From: Sympetrum striolatum
Lineage: Eukaryota; Arthropoda; Insecta; Odonata; Libellulidae
Reading direction: 5' to 3'
Assembly: GCA_947579665.1 (NCBI GenBank)
Contig: OX388348.1
Location: forward strand, 14,508,001-14,572,000
Length of the DNA: 64,000 nt
The notes beneath the pieces were generated by a model that saw only the letters and a list, made by a program, of their open reading frames with translations, did no database searches and was not told the DNA's origin. Each line of letters opens with the position of its first letter. Positions within the stretch are counted from its first letter, which is position 1. The translations under genes and the position numbers were made by a program. Positions 37,025 to 48,735 of the stretch are shown piece by piece.

Positions 37025-40000
37025 GAGGGGAAACCGTTCCCCTTGAACTGATGAAGATGCATTCGAAAAGAGATGGGGGATAAATTCGTCTTGAAGTTGG
37101 ATTTCCCTTTAGGTGATGGGATGAAAGACCCTTTGCACCATCTGATGATACTGAGTCTGGAAAATGATGGGAAAATAAATCCGGGGAAGTAATGCGGGAA
37201 GGGGCGATGGATGGAATAAAATTGCTTGAAATTTATAAAAAGAGTGCCCGAAATGTGATTGGAATGGGAGACGTTAAAAGCCGGCTGAAAAGGGCAAATC
37301 CGCGGAATAAAATGGGTGGATATGAAAGGGAAGAGTAAATTCTACTTTTAAAAACTTTCCATTGAAGTAATTTCCCGCTAAGAGGGATAAAATTGCACAT
37401 GCGATAGTGCATTATGCTGTGAGATAATCACATCCCCATAAATGACCATACTTATAAATTTGCTAATGCTCAAAATCTCTCTCTTACGTGGAAATCGTTA
37501 TGCATATTCTCATCTAGAGTAAAGGAAATAGCGTATTTTTTGTTTCCAATCCCGCTTCGTTCCCTTTGTTTGTGTTATTTGATTGTGTTCTCTGTATATG
37601 TTATGAATTCCAGTATTGAAGTGCCACTCAGCTTTATGACACACTTATGTTCTGTAAACAATTTAATATTTACATTACATTATAACGTATAAAATATGTA
37701 ACATATGTTATAATAACAAATTATTAATAATAATAATGCTACATTCAACATCGTTGGTTTTGAGAGTGCCCATTAATTTCACACTTTTGTGTTATCATCT
37801 TAATTTCCTTTATCTTCAGTTGCCATTTTGAATGATTATCCGTAAATTTGGCGCTGAATTGGATATAACTTTCTAGTAAATTTGTTTATCATTAAATGCA
37901 TGTTGCCAAAATTAATGACATTTTTCATAGAACATATATTATAGACTGAATATCGAAGATGAAGTGCATCTTTGGAGTTAATCATGGCTTTATTTTTCTT
38001 TTTTTAATGGTTTGAAAGGAAGTATACCAACACATTTGAAACAAGTTTTCGGATCAATGCTTTTATGCTGGTTTTTATCAATTTCCATTCCCCGTTGACA
38101 ATCAACGAGTATTTTAATTAGTAGAAATCTAATATCCCACTCGTATATGGATATGGTTATTCATGTATCACTCCTATGTTTTACTTATTAAATGATCACT
38201 TTCATAGTAAAACTTATATCAACGATTAGTAGTAATTGGGACAGGCGTAATCCATTTGGAATACACCAGATGTATTTTTATGGATTAATTAAATGGTAAA
38301 CTTGTATGTGACTGCTGTTTACTTGTTAAGGATGTGAGGACATGGCAAGAGAAGTAAGGGTGCACAACGCACCACCTGGGGCCTCGTCGAGAAGAGATAA
38401 GGAAAGAAAAACTTTCTCTTTCTTCAAAGGGACCATTAGCGCCGACCCAAAGGTGGGTCTAAACTGTTCGGAGACGAAAACTTAAGCTATCAGTGAAGCG
38501 AAAACACGATAAAGGCACTAAGCACACTAGGTAGATTCCAAGTGGGACCCGTAATTGGAGTGATTTCCTATATATGTTTTCAAAACTACTACTTGAGACA
38601 CACAGAGTGCGCCATAAAGCTAAGTAGAACGTAGCATTATTAAATGAGATGAAATTCTTACTCTAATTTAGTCAATGACTGAAATTTCAATGAGGAATAG
38701 ACACTGTGAACCCGATAAGTTATTTACTTACCAAATACAAATGGTTCATTATTATTTGAAATATGTCATACATTTTTAGTTTTAGGTGTAGATTAAATGA
38801 GTACGGCATAATTGGATAAAAGTTATAATTGTTATGATGATTCAAATCTTATAGATTTAAATAGAGGAAATAGATAGTGGGCATTCCTGTTGTTTAACAA
38901 ATTGTATGGTAGTTCGAGCATTTAATGAAAAAATACAAGTTGAGTCTTTTAATACTGGCATTCTTTTCAATTATTTCTAATGGTTTTAGACACATATGAG
39001 GGGATTTAACAAATGGGTTCTACTAGGAATTAATGAAGATTGATATGGAATAGAGTTAATTAAATTCTAAGGAACTACATTAATTTCATTTCTCTTCGAA
39101 TTCAATTTCAAAAATTTTAATATTATTTTATTATTTTCGTAATTAAAATCTTTAGTATCATACTTCCAAATATAATATATTTTAACTTTAAGTTCGTATC
39201 TTTTAATTTAATTAAGATAGCTAGAAGCCATCAACAAAATAATAAAAAAAACATCACAAAATTCGGAAAAATTAAATTTGAAACGAATTCAAATGTAGGG
39301 GCTTTAAGCTTTTTTTCCTTTTTAAACACACAAACATACCCTCGGTGATAAATGGCATCAAAACACACAGAATTCTCACGCTACGCTCATTAACACGTGA
39401 TTTATAGCAGCTTTGAAAGAATCATGTATTCGATGAAAGCGGGTTGTTCCCTATCATCTTACATACATTCTCTCGCTATTTGATTATCGCCCCCCGTACA
39501 CATTCTCACCTGATTTTCCAGACAATTACAGCATCGTAAATAAGGTCCAAATATAGGATTGCATCGAGGGCCCAAAAAAAAGAGAAAAAAAATCCGGCCG
39601 TAAATCTCGCCCACGTCGACGGAACACAGATGTGCCACATTACCTATCGATTACAGTTACTTTCCCCGATCCACTTTAATTTAAAGGATCTTTTCCTCAC
39701 AGTATTGAATATGACGAACGGTGTTATCGGAAGTCTTGCAGAGGTGCTTCTCGGGGAAGAAGATGGAAGAAGTAATAGAAAAATTCTAAGGACGTACTAG
39801 AGGTGGCAGTCATGCTGAGATTCTGAGCGGAAAAAGGATTTCTGGAAAATAGGTTATCCCATCTATGTATGTATTGATGTATGTATCGTGAGTAAAAAAT
39901 ATATTTTCTGATTCTGAGATGAATACAATTCATCATAAAACCAAGAAAAAAAATGCTTGCTGTTTATACTGACCCAGAAGATTGACTAATCAGAAATTCG

Positions 40001-43000
40001 TTGTATGTGGCTACTTAAATTCAGAGAAATTTGAAGTGTTGATTCTTGATTGATTCATCTTCAAACTTCTTTTCTTTCTCAATTCTTAGTTTATAGTATA
40101 TCAACCTTCGTAATTAGTGGCAATACTTCATTTAACGTATATATTTACCTAAAAAGGTATTAGTTAGGACATGTCATCATCGGATGACCATTTTGATTTC
40201 ATTCCTATTATTACCTTATCTACAATGAGGATAATTTATCTGGATATGAATTGATATGAACAGGATATTGATATTTCTATTCTATTTTTTCGAAATTTAT
40301 CCCGAAACTACATGATACCTTTGGACAGTCAATACAGTTTATGGCTAATATGAACAAGAAGAAGGTCACAGGAGTAAAAAAAAAAATACTTCAATCTCAA
40401 TTTCACCCTCAATGAGCAAATTATTTGATATCATTACTTTATATTTCCCAATTCCGCAACCACATGATACCTTTGCATAGTCAATACAGATTTTAGCATT
40501 TTTATGGCTCGAAGGAGATTGGCTGGTTTTCTCTGAATTTAACATTTATATAAATAAAACGTGTCGCTAAGAAGTACTCGTAAAATAATTTTTGCAATAT
40601 TGAACAAATGGACCTTTAACTTATCTACCATTCCACCCAACCAAGCATTCACAAACATCACTCTATAAAAACGTCGCACTTTGAAAGGTCCTGACACAAA
40701 CGCAACATCGTCAATCGCTCCCCGAATTACCAAAGGCCCGATAATTTTCAATCTCGCAATCTCGGACGGCGAAAAAGCCCAACGGAGAGGGACCGCCAAA
40801 GGAGTCGGAAAGGGGGCGGAGAGAGTACGATCAAGTTGGCCACCGTTTGAGTATGGATGTGTCGAGGAGTTGAAGGAGTTAAAGAGTTTCGGGCGGGGGT
40901 TAAAAGGAAAGAAGAAGGCGCCCTTTGCAAGTCCGGAAGCTGTCCTCGAGGGAATGCAAATGCAGAGGAAGGAAAAGGAACTGTGGCGGAATCACCGCCA
41001 TTCTCAAGACTGAAATCGCTTTCCCGTGTGTGCACGAGAGACTTCTTCTTCCTTTAAATCGCCTCTCGTTTCTGACCATTCTCGCCTTCGCCCTCAAAAG
41101 GGATTTTATGATCGTCTGCCCTTTTTTCCCAGCAACACGCCATCCGCCGCCATGTTGCATTGACGGAAAGTTTTTTCTTCTCCCTCGACGATAAATGTAA
41201 TTTTTGGGATGCGTTTGTTGGGGGTTTTTGTCAAGGGGACGTAATGGGTTTTGATTAATCTTCATTCGATAAATTGACGTTGCCTCTGGTATAGTTATAA
41301 GCGACTAACAGTATTGATTATTTTTCAAGTTTCTCATTATTTCAGTATTTAAAAGAATGTATTGGAAAGTCCCCACAAACTTCGATTTATGGACATTGAT
41401 TGACATAACAATACAAAGGTCTAAAATACGCAACAATGCCACAACAAGAAAAATTTGAATAGGACCCTGGACCTTGGGTTTTATATTTTAGATATTATTT
41501 TTGTTTTATCTTGATTCTTATTACTATCTTCATTTTACTGCTTATCTTCGCTAATTTATTGTTAAAATCAGTTCTTGCTGATCATTTTTTCAAAAAATGC
41601 ACACGGGGTAAACGTTTGTGATTTTATGTTATTTTCCGATTCATTGAATATATTTTTCATAAAATTTGTTTTTTCTCTTAATAAATAGCACCATTTAAAA
41701 GACGGAGATTCATTTCCATAATCTCAAGAAGAATTTTAAAGCCAGTCGCCCACAGCTAAAAATATATTGGGTACTGATTTCGTATTGCAACAGTAGGTCA
41801 CTTTGTAATACCCTGGCACATCTCATGATAGTACCCAGGTAACTTTCATTTGAAATATTTTCCTATTTCTTTATTTAAAAAAAATAATTGCAACTTTCAG
41901 TAGGTTTCACAGATTTATCAAGTGAGAGTTTTTGCTTCTTTTCCTAAGAGTTGGAATAGTTTTTTTTTGGAAATGGATATAAAATGCTACCCTAATTTTG
42001 CGTTATTTTTTTTTCTCGTGTCTTCAAGCACTTTTAAATATTTAATGTCACAGGGTTGGATACAAGAAGAGAGAGATGACAATCTCGCCCTGAAATCAAG
42101 TCATTGATTATTAATTATTTATATTTATGGTGTGATTTTCGAGTAATTCACACGGGAGGGAGTCGAACGCCGTACTCGCCCAATCACGTCATGTTCGCAA
42201 CGACATATGTCGAGTGTTAACGGGGTATACAGGGGAGTAGGCGAATGGATGCGATTATATTGGGATCGATTAAATGAGCTTCCACTGTCACTCGTCTCTT
42301 TTGACGCGTATCGGGAGGTGATTGATTGATTAAGTTCATCATCGGACGGGACCGACGGATCTGGGAATATCATTCACGGCAGGGAAGGCTTCCAACGAAT
42401 TTGATACGAAGAATACACACACACTTATTGGATCGATACACGAAAAATTAACCTCGTATCAAAGTTTTCGATACTTTGAAACGAAAAAGTGCACTCACTC
42501 CGTGATTATGCACTTCAATGGGATTTTTAGCAATTTAAAAAGTTTCTTCACTTTTAGGAATCATGCTATAACTCAGCATATTACGCTAAAAACTAAATAA
42601 CCTCACTTAGAAATTAACTACGTCCCATGCTAAATGGTTCTGAATGTATTAATTCAAGAATTAAATATTTCTTATTGAAAAACTTAGATCTAAGGTTACC
42701 AGTAATTACAAAAACTAAAATTTTCTCTAGCAAATTTCAAGTTGAACTACATCGTATAGGAATAACTTCCTCTGAAATAAAGAATTATCCTTCAGAATTA
42801 AAGCCTTTTAACCATGAAATAAATTATTAAGGCTTACCAATGATAATAAGATTAAGAATAAATTCTGTTTGCGATACATTGAACAAAAATACAACTCCTA
42901 ATAACACTACCATTTTACACAGTAAAATAGATTAAACCAATCTTTTTTCGGTAAATCGAAGTTGCATAAGAGATGAAACTACTCAGCAATCCTCAGACTA

Positions 43001-43530
43001 CTACAGATAAAGCAAAGGCATACAAATACTTAGACAAGAATCTCTTTGCAGCATATCAGCTTTAAAATTATTACTTGAAGAAATTAAAATTAATATGCAA
43101 TTGATAAAGCAATGGCATGAGTGTTTTCTAAAACTGAATTTCTTCCTAATATATCAACTTTAAATGTATACTTTACAGAAACAAATAGCAAAAAAGAGCA
43201 ACGGAATGAAAATTTTTCAAAAAGAGATCTCTTACCTACTGAGCAACTTCAAATGTATCATTTAGGGAAATAAATAGCAAGACCAAAAAATTCCTCGACA
43301 TGGCTGACAACCCCTCCGGCGAAGTCCGTTCGTATGAATCGATCTCCATAGCAACTGGACAACTTTTACGCCGGACACGATTTTTTCCCTCAAATTGCAT
43401 TCGAGACAAAACTATTTTTCCGCCGGAATAACTGCACCGAATTTCCCTGAGGGGAAGTAACACTTCCCACCGCGCGGAAGTAAACTTCGGCCATATAATT
43501 CAGGCACGTATCAAACCCTCCTACGGGAAA
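37025..43530. other. Non-coding sequence
   Basis: The stretch contains a purine-rich patch at 37030-37330, an isolated GC-richer block at 38325-38560, a GC-rich island at 40680-41200 with ORFs on both strands, and a 10-bp inverted pair at 42400-42463. No recognised gene. Confidence 0.4.
42125..42260 (-). mobile_element. Possible degenerate tRNA-like element
   Basis: The reverse complement has a B-box-like CGTTCGACTCC inside a GC-richer block, flanked by AT-rich DNA. A convincing A box or anticodon arm was not seen, so this is tentative. Confidence 0.25.
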
Positions 43531-44440
43531 ATAGCACCAACACCACCGGAAAACCAATCAATCGATGCCGACCTGTACAAGAACCCACTTAAATATAAAA
43601 ACTCGCTCTTCTTGTTGAAAAACCATCGTGGACGAATACCTACGACGCACAGTAGGCAGAAATCGACAAAAGCTGGACATTGGGTCAAAACTGGGTTTTC
43701 GAGTGCGAGACTTAAATTCGTAAAATTAATTGCAAAGAAGATCGAATTTTATAATTCCGTAAATAGGTTTTTAATATTTCTAGTAGTCGAAAAGATATAA
43801 TACCCCAAACTTGAGGAATTTTTACAGAAAATGAGTTTCGGATTTTTTGGAGAAACATTCAAGTTCGTTGATGTATAGATGCTTTCAAGATAAACTACTG
43901 GAAAAAACAACGATGCAGTAATCTAGAATAAGCCTTTACCTTCCAATTCGTTGAAGCTTTTGCGCTTAAAGATGAGTCTTTGCTTATTGAAAGCAATAAA
44001 ATTACTCATTATAACACAAAATTAACGTTCTGTATCTTTTTTGACGCCTGGAAATATTAAAAACAACAAACGGAAACATAAAATTCGATCTTTTTGCAAT
44101 TAATATGAGAAGTTTTAAGTCCTACACTAAAAAAAACCTTTTCAACCCAATGTCCAGCTTTTTTTTGTTACAGCCCACTGTGCGACGTCGACAGGTCAAA
44201 GAAATACGGGGGAAATTAATGGACTGCTTGCGTTACGTTAGTTAACCATTCTCTTTATTTGTTTACCAACAGCACCAAAAAACCAATGAATCGATTCCGA
44301 CCTGTACAAGAACCAGCTAAAACATAAAAACACGCTTTTTAGCTCAAAAACCATCGCTTACGGATACCAACCACGTAGGTCAAAGGAATATTAGGCCCGC
44401 TTTGGCAACGTTAGTTACCATTCGCCTTATTTGTTTAGCC
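43531..44440. repeat. Two tandem repeat units, the first split by the Transib-like element
   Basis: Unit A occupies about 43531-43647 and continues at 44188-44266. Unit B is about 44267-44440. They share a run of GCACCAAC-type sequence, CCGACCTGTACAAGAACC, AAAAACCATCG, AGGTCAAAG and a shared end (ACGTTAGTTA through CTTTATTTGTTTA in A). In unit A the 535-bp element sits between the CCATCG block and the AGGTCAAAG block. In unit B these blocks are separated only by a short stretch containing ACCACGTAGG. This shows that duplication preceded the insertion. Confidence 0.7.
43648..44182. mobile_element. Transib-like non-autonomous element with long terminal inverted repeats
   Basis: The left arm (43648-43797) and right arm (44032-44182, reverse complement) are about 150-bp inverted repeats, roughly 75-80% identical by eye. 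The block AAAAGCTGGACATTGGGT is identical in both. The ends read CACAGTAGGC and CACAGTGGGC inward, and the element is flanked on both sides by CGACG (43643-43647 and 44183-44187). CAC-initiated, RAG-signal-like ends with a 5-bp GC-rich duplication are characteristic of the Transib superfamily, whose transposase is related to RAG1. The internal 230 bp is AT-rich and encodes no transposase. The neighbouring tandem unit lacks the insertion, so its empty site supports the exact boundaries. Other DNA transposon superfamilies are possible, but a 5-bp CGACG duplication fits Transib best. Confidence 0.75.
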
Positions 44441-46624
44441 GAGATTTATATCCGGGACCCACGTCTAAAATGAGCGGGATGCTGGGTACAGGAGGGACGT
44501 AAGGAAAGCGAGGGCTCGAGGAATTCGGTCCATCCAGAAGAGAGGTCAAAGGTCCGAGGGGTTGAGCGGGGAGAAGGGAGGGCTAGGCGCCATGATGGAG
44601 GGTCCACGGTACAGGGTGTTCGGGACACTGAAAAAGGAACCTTATGAAAATAGATGTAGCTATGAGATATGGGGATCCGGGGGTGGAGCGGGGAAGGGGT
44701 TAATCGTGGGGACCCAGCTGTAAAGAACACAAAACAGTGGTGGTGGTGAGAAGAGGGTATCCGTTAGGGGGCGATCGATCTGGGAGGGCCTGGAGGGGTC
44801 GGAGAGGGCCTGGAGGGATGAATCGAGAGGGAAGGTTGGGCCCGAATTGATCGATTGATCGAAGGAGAGGCGAAAAAAGGGAGAATGGAAGGGATTCGGG
44901 AATGTCGCGTCACTCGGCTATTCCTTTCCGCCGAGAAGAAAGGTGTCACACCGATTTTTTTCCGGCAACAAATGAAACGACGTTCCGGGAGAGCTTTTTT
45001 TCGGACGCGCAAATATATGTCGCGAGCGATCGAGACTGGTATATTCGTGTACGGCTGCGAGTACATAAATACTCGATTAGCCGCGTTTCGGTGAGCGGCG
45101 TGGGGTTGTTTGTAGCGCTCTACCCCTTTGCATTATCCCTTTACCACTGTGTTTTTCGTGTAAGAGAGTGGTTCTGGAAAAGAAATGTTGTTGGTGCTTA
45201 ATAAATTCAGACTATATTAGTGTAAATTATACTACGTTTGAATAATTATGCAATTTTCAAACTTAAAAAAATGGATTACTTAATTCTTCACTTTGTAGAA
45301 AATTCTAATATTATTCCCCATGAATAATTATATTTTATAAAATAAGATAAAATAATAATAATGTCATAATATTAATGAGGATTATAAGTATATTTAGGGC
45401 AAATAAAATACAATAAGGTTGAGAATGATTGTGTCACATGTTATGTTTTAATTAGGTTCAAACATCTCAAGGGAAAGCAACTTCTTTAATTCTAAGTTAA
45501 AAATGCTCCTTTAAAAAGTATATATCTGATCCAGCAATATTTTTGGGTAAGATTGATATTCTTAAGATAATTTACGAAACGACATATTAAAAGCAAAAAA
45601 GTCTTTTGTAAGAATTTTTCAAAATACTTTAATATTTTACACTCCCATTGCCGAGGTCTCTAAAGTTATACCTCATACACATTAGAAATAAAAATGATTG
45701 ACAGAAATGACATCATTGCAACTCTTTTTACAAACTTTGTACATCATTATCTCGATATATCAGCTCAACAACTCCGCAAATTCTCCAGATTTCTGCGGGA
45801 CAGTTTCGACTCATTAATGTTTTGTACCCTTTAACTGGCCATTTTCAGGCAGTGTATACCATTTACATGGCATGTAACTTCTCTGCTCTGAATTTTTTTG
45901 CGAGATGCTCACACCAATGAGACCGTTTCCGCTTCCGCATAATTATTTCGTGCATTATTCGCGCCAACAATGTGTAGCGAGTAATTGTTTCCTCAGATTA
46001 TCCTCACACCCACCGAATGGAAGGAAGTGGACAATTTCTTCAAACAAAAAATTCGGGAGTTTAAAAAAGTTTATGACTCAAGTTAAAACTTAAGGTTAAG
46101 GTTCCATCATGAGAATATTGCTAATGCGTACACAACTACGGGTAATGATGCGATGATAGTACACTGAGAAATGCTTTAAACTATTAACTGAAGAGCCATC
46201 GGATTCTAATCTAGTTTTGCGCACCGATGCTTCCTCAATCTTAGAGGCCAAAAGCCTTTGTGCACAGTGCCATTACGTCGGAGGGATACATTTATGCTGC
46301 GTGAGCCAAAGCGGTGGATATCATGAGCAAAGGAGATGCTCAGAAGCCGCTGTTAGCGTTAATAGGGCTACCAAACATTCCTGAAGCTATAGCCCTATAT
46401 AGCCCTATGCCGTTCTTGAAGCTAACCTCTTGATTATCAGAAATGATTCTACAATCCCTCGTGTGGTATGCGAGTGAATACAGTGTAATGAACTATAAAG
46501 ACGAGTTTATTATACTCCTTGGAGTTTATTAGTGTTATGTGGTATCATTTTGCTACTTAGCCATCGTAAATTTTACCGAAATATAGTAAGAACATATATA
46601 AGTACTCTACGCTTCAGTAGAACT
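44441..46624. other. GC-rich island (44441-45160) then AT-rich DNA
   Basis: The island is G-rich on the plus strand and CpG-containing. It could hold a promoter or a 5' UTR exon of the minus-strand gene, but no sequence element proves it. The AT-rich remainder has nothing visible. Confidence 0.3.
44781..44820 (+). repeat. 20-bp imperfect tandem repeat
   Basis: Two consecutive 20-bp units share GAGGGCCTGGAGGG within a G-rich island. The overlapping small ORFs are not recognisable genes. Confidence 0.6.
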
Positions 46625-46860
46625 CCACTCTTTCTGTTATCTAACACCTTTTGAGTTTGTCTTCCTCTTGAATTTTACCCGAAATCACTTCTTTTTAGCA
46701 ATCCCTCTCCTCTCAATATTTGACCTACTAATCACCTCTGTCGACGCTCAATTACCTTAATTAATAAAATCTTTTCCATAACCATCTTTAACACCTTCAT
46801 ATTTGGTTTCCTATAAATCTAACTTACTAATTCCATTCGAAGCCACACCACTATTACCAA
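46625..46860 (-). pseudogene. Decayed LINE 3' fragment
   Basis: The reverse complement encodes LVGQILRGEGLLKR and, downstream, a GRQTQKVLDN-like stretch, matching the NWVGQTMRGDGLLKS...QILDDLK segment at 36670-36800. It has several stops and frame changes and no intact ORF. It is an older copy of the same or a closely related family. Confidence 0.6.
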
Positions 46861-47721
46861 TAACGGAGAATATAGGAAATACAATATTTACCGTACAACA
46901 TCCCATTTATTTTAAACTTAAAGTAAGCCTTGAAAATTTCTACCCATACTATGGAAAGTTATCATACAAAAGTGATATATAATGATTTAAATATACAGCA
47001 AAAATCACTATTAAAGTTGATTTTCATAGTTATTTGGCCTGATTTATTAGTTAAAAATTGATCTCTTTCTCGTTACGTATGTTTCTTGACGTATTTATTG
47101 CTATAATATTGTTATATTACATTACATGATATCACATTTAATACCAATTATTCTAGCATGAATTGCCTTGCAGTACCGAGAAATTATCATGAAGAATTTC
47201 TCTGCAATATCTGCTAAGAAAAACAGAAAAGGGCATTCACCACTGTTCCTCATGAAAGAGATATTCGCGAACGATTCTCGGAAAAGTTAAACGATACTTC
47301 TTCCTGCGGTTACCTTCTCTCCTTTAGTCTAATGAATTGCTCTGAGCTCTTAAGCAAATTACCGAGAATAAAACGCAACGTCAAAAGTCTGGAGATGATT
47401 TCTTATGAGTAACTTGTTTACGAAACTTATCGACATCCTTCACATCCAGTACGATGCGTAAACTTTTTGCTGAGAAAACGAGAAAAAAATTCCCTTGATC
47501 TCATCAAAGGAGAAAAGTATTGGAAAAGGGGAGGGAAACTCGCTTGTCGCACGAAAAAAACTGAATTTATATTGTGTTAAAGGTTGTGATGTTGTTGGAG
47601 CGAATCGGAGCACATTCGTCGATTGGTTTTGTTATCGCGGGGATTCAAACGTACAGGGATAATCCCCAGAGCTTTTGGGGCGAAGTAATGAAAGAAAATT
47701 TGGAGCACGGATGTTAATGAA

Positions 47722-47840
47722 TTAGAAGTTGAAAATCTCCTGTAGCCGTCTTTGTCGACGTTCCTCGCCTCATTCACCGGTATTCGGAGAGACCAGGAAG
47801 GGATCACCAAACATTTTATAAAAGCCCAATGTACATTTCG
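47722..47840 (+). repeat. Arm 1 of a 120-bp dispersed inverted repeat
   Basis: The core CACCGGTATTCGGAGAGACC and about 120 bp around it recur in reverse orientation at 48614-48735, roughly 80-85% identical by eye. A translated reading (CRRS, PVFGET, KGS) is also similar in both, but neither copy is a long ORF. Confidence 0.75.
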
Positions 47841-48295
47841 AAAGCGATCCTTTCTTCATCAGGGACCATAGGGTAAAAAAGTTTAGAAACGCATAAAATG
47901 CATTTACACATATTATTTTAAATTCCATTACTGATAGTCCCAATTAACTTGCCCAATTTCTTTTTTGAGTTCTTAGTAGAACTACCCGTTTTTCTTTTCT
48001 ATTTCACTATCTTACTCACAAAATATCTCTTGTTAAACGCTCACTCTTCTATCGTCTTCCTTCCTTATTAAATTTTCTTCTAACTGATGAGGATCCATTC
48101 ATTGGCAAAAAATTCCTTACTAAAGCAAGGAGTTTCCTTTCATCAGAAAAATAGATTTTCTTACTCACTTACTAATGGCCTTCCATGTTATGCAGTGTTT
48201 CTTATATCTTATTTGTTTTTATTGTTTTTCTTCTTTATTTGTATCAACAATAGTTTCTATTTCACTGTACATTGGCTAACTTGCTGTAATAGAAA

Positions 48296-48560
48296 CATAC
48301 ATGAGTGTTCAACTTTTCGGTATGTTCATGTGCATTCAAAAAACGCTAATCAACGCCATCTCCTTCACTTCCTTGTAGCTTATCCCTCCCTTTAAATCAT
48401 CCAACATCTTTTGTCTTTGTCTACCCCTGTGTTTTTTCCCCTGAATTCTACCCTCAATTACAGTCATCCGCAGCCCCTCTTTTCCTTAATATTCGCCACA
48501 CCAATTTCTTCTGTTGATGCTTAATCAGTTCAATTAAAGCTGTTTGAAATCATGATTTAA
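48296..48560 (-). pseudogene. LINE 3' fragment, inverse orientation
   Basis: The reverse complement encodes VIEGRIQGKKHRGRQRQ and then KMLDDLKGGISYKEVKEMAL, closely matching the fragment at 36700-36840. The DNA after it (TTTTTGAATGCACATGAAC) is also shared, so this is the same family and reaches the same 3' region. Upstream sequence has decayed into frameshifts and stops. Confidence 0.75.
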
Positions 48561-48613
48561 ATAAATAAATAAAATAAATGTGTAGGGGGTTCTCTGTATA
48601 TATAAATAGATTA

Positions 48614-48735
48614 TATAAAACTGCATTGGACGTTTCTTAAAATGCGGTTGATCCTTTCTTGGTCTCTCCGAATACCGGTGAAGGAGGCGGGGAACGGCGA
48701 CAAAAACGGCTATTGTAGATTTTTAAACTCCAACT
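48614..48735 (-). repeat. Arm 2 of a 120-bp dispersed inverted repeat
   Basis: This is the reverse-orientation partner of 47722-47840. The 48296-48560 LINE fragment lies between the arms. The GC-rich sequence continuing right of this arm is not shared. Confidence 0.75.

Noticed and set aside
40539..41265. Cluster of six overlapping ORFs on both strands.
   Set aside because: Several mutually overlapping frames on opposite strands in a GC-rich island, with no recognisable domain.
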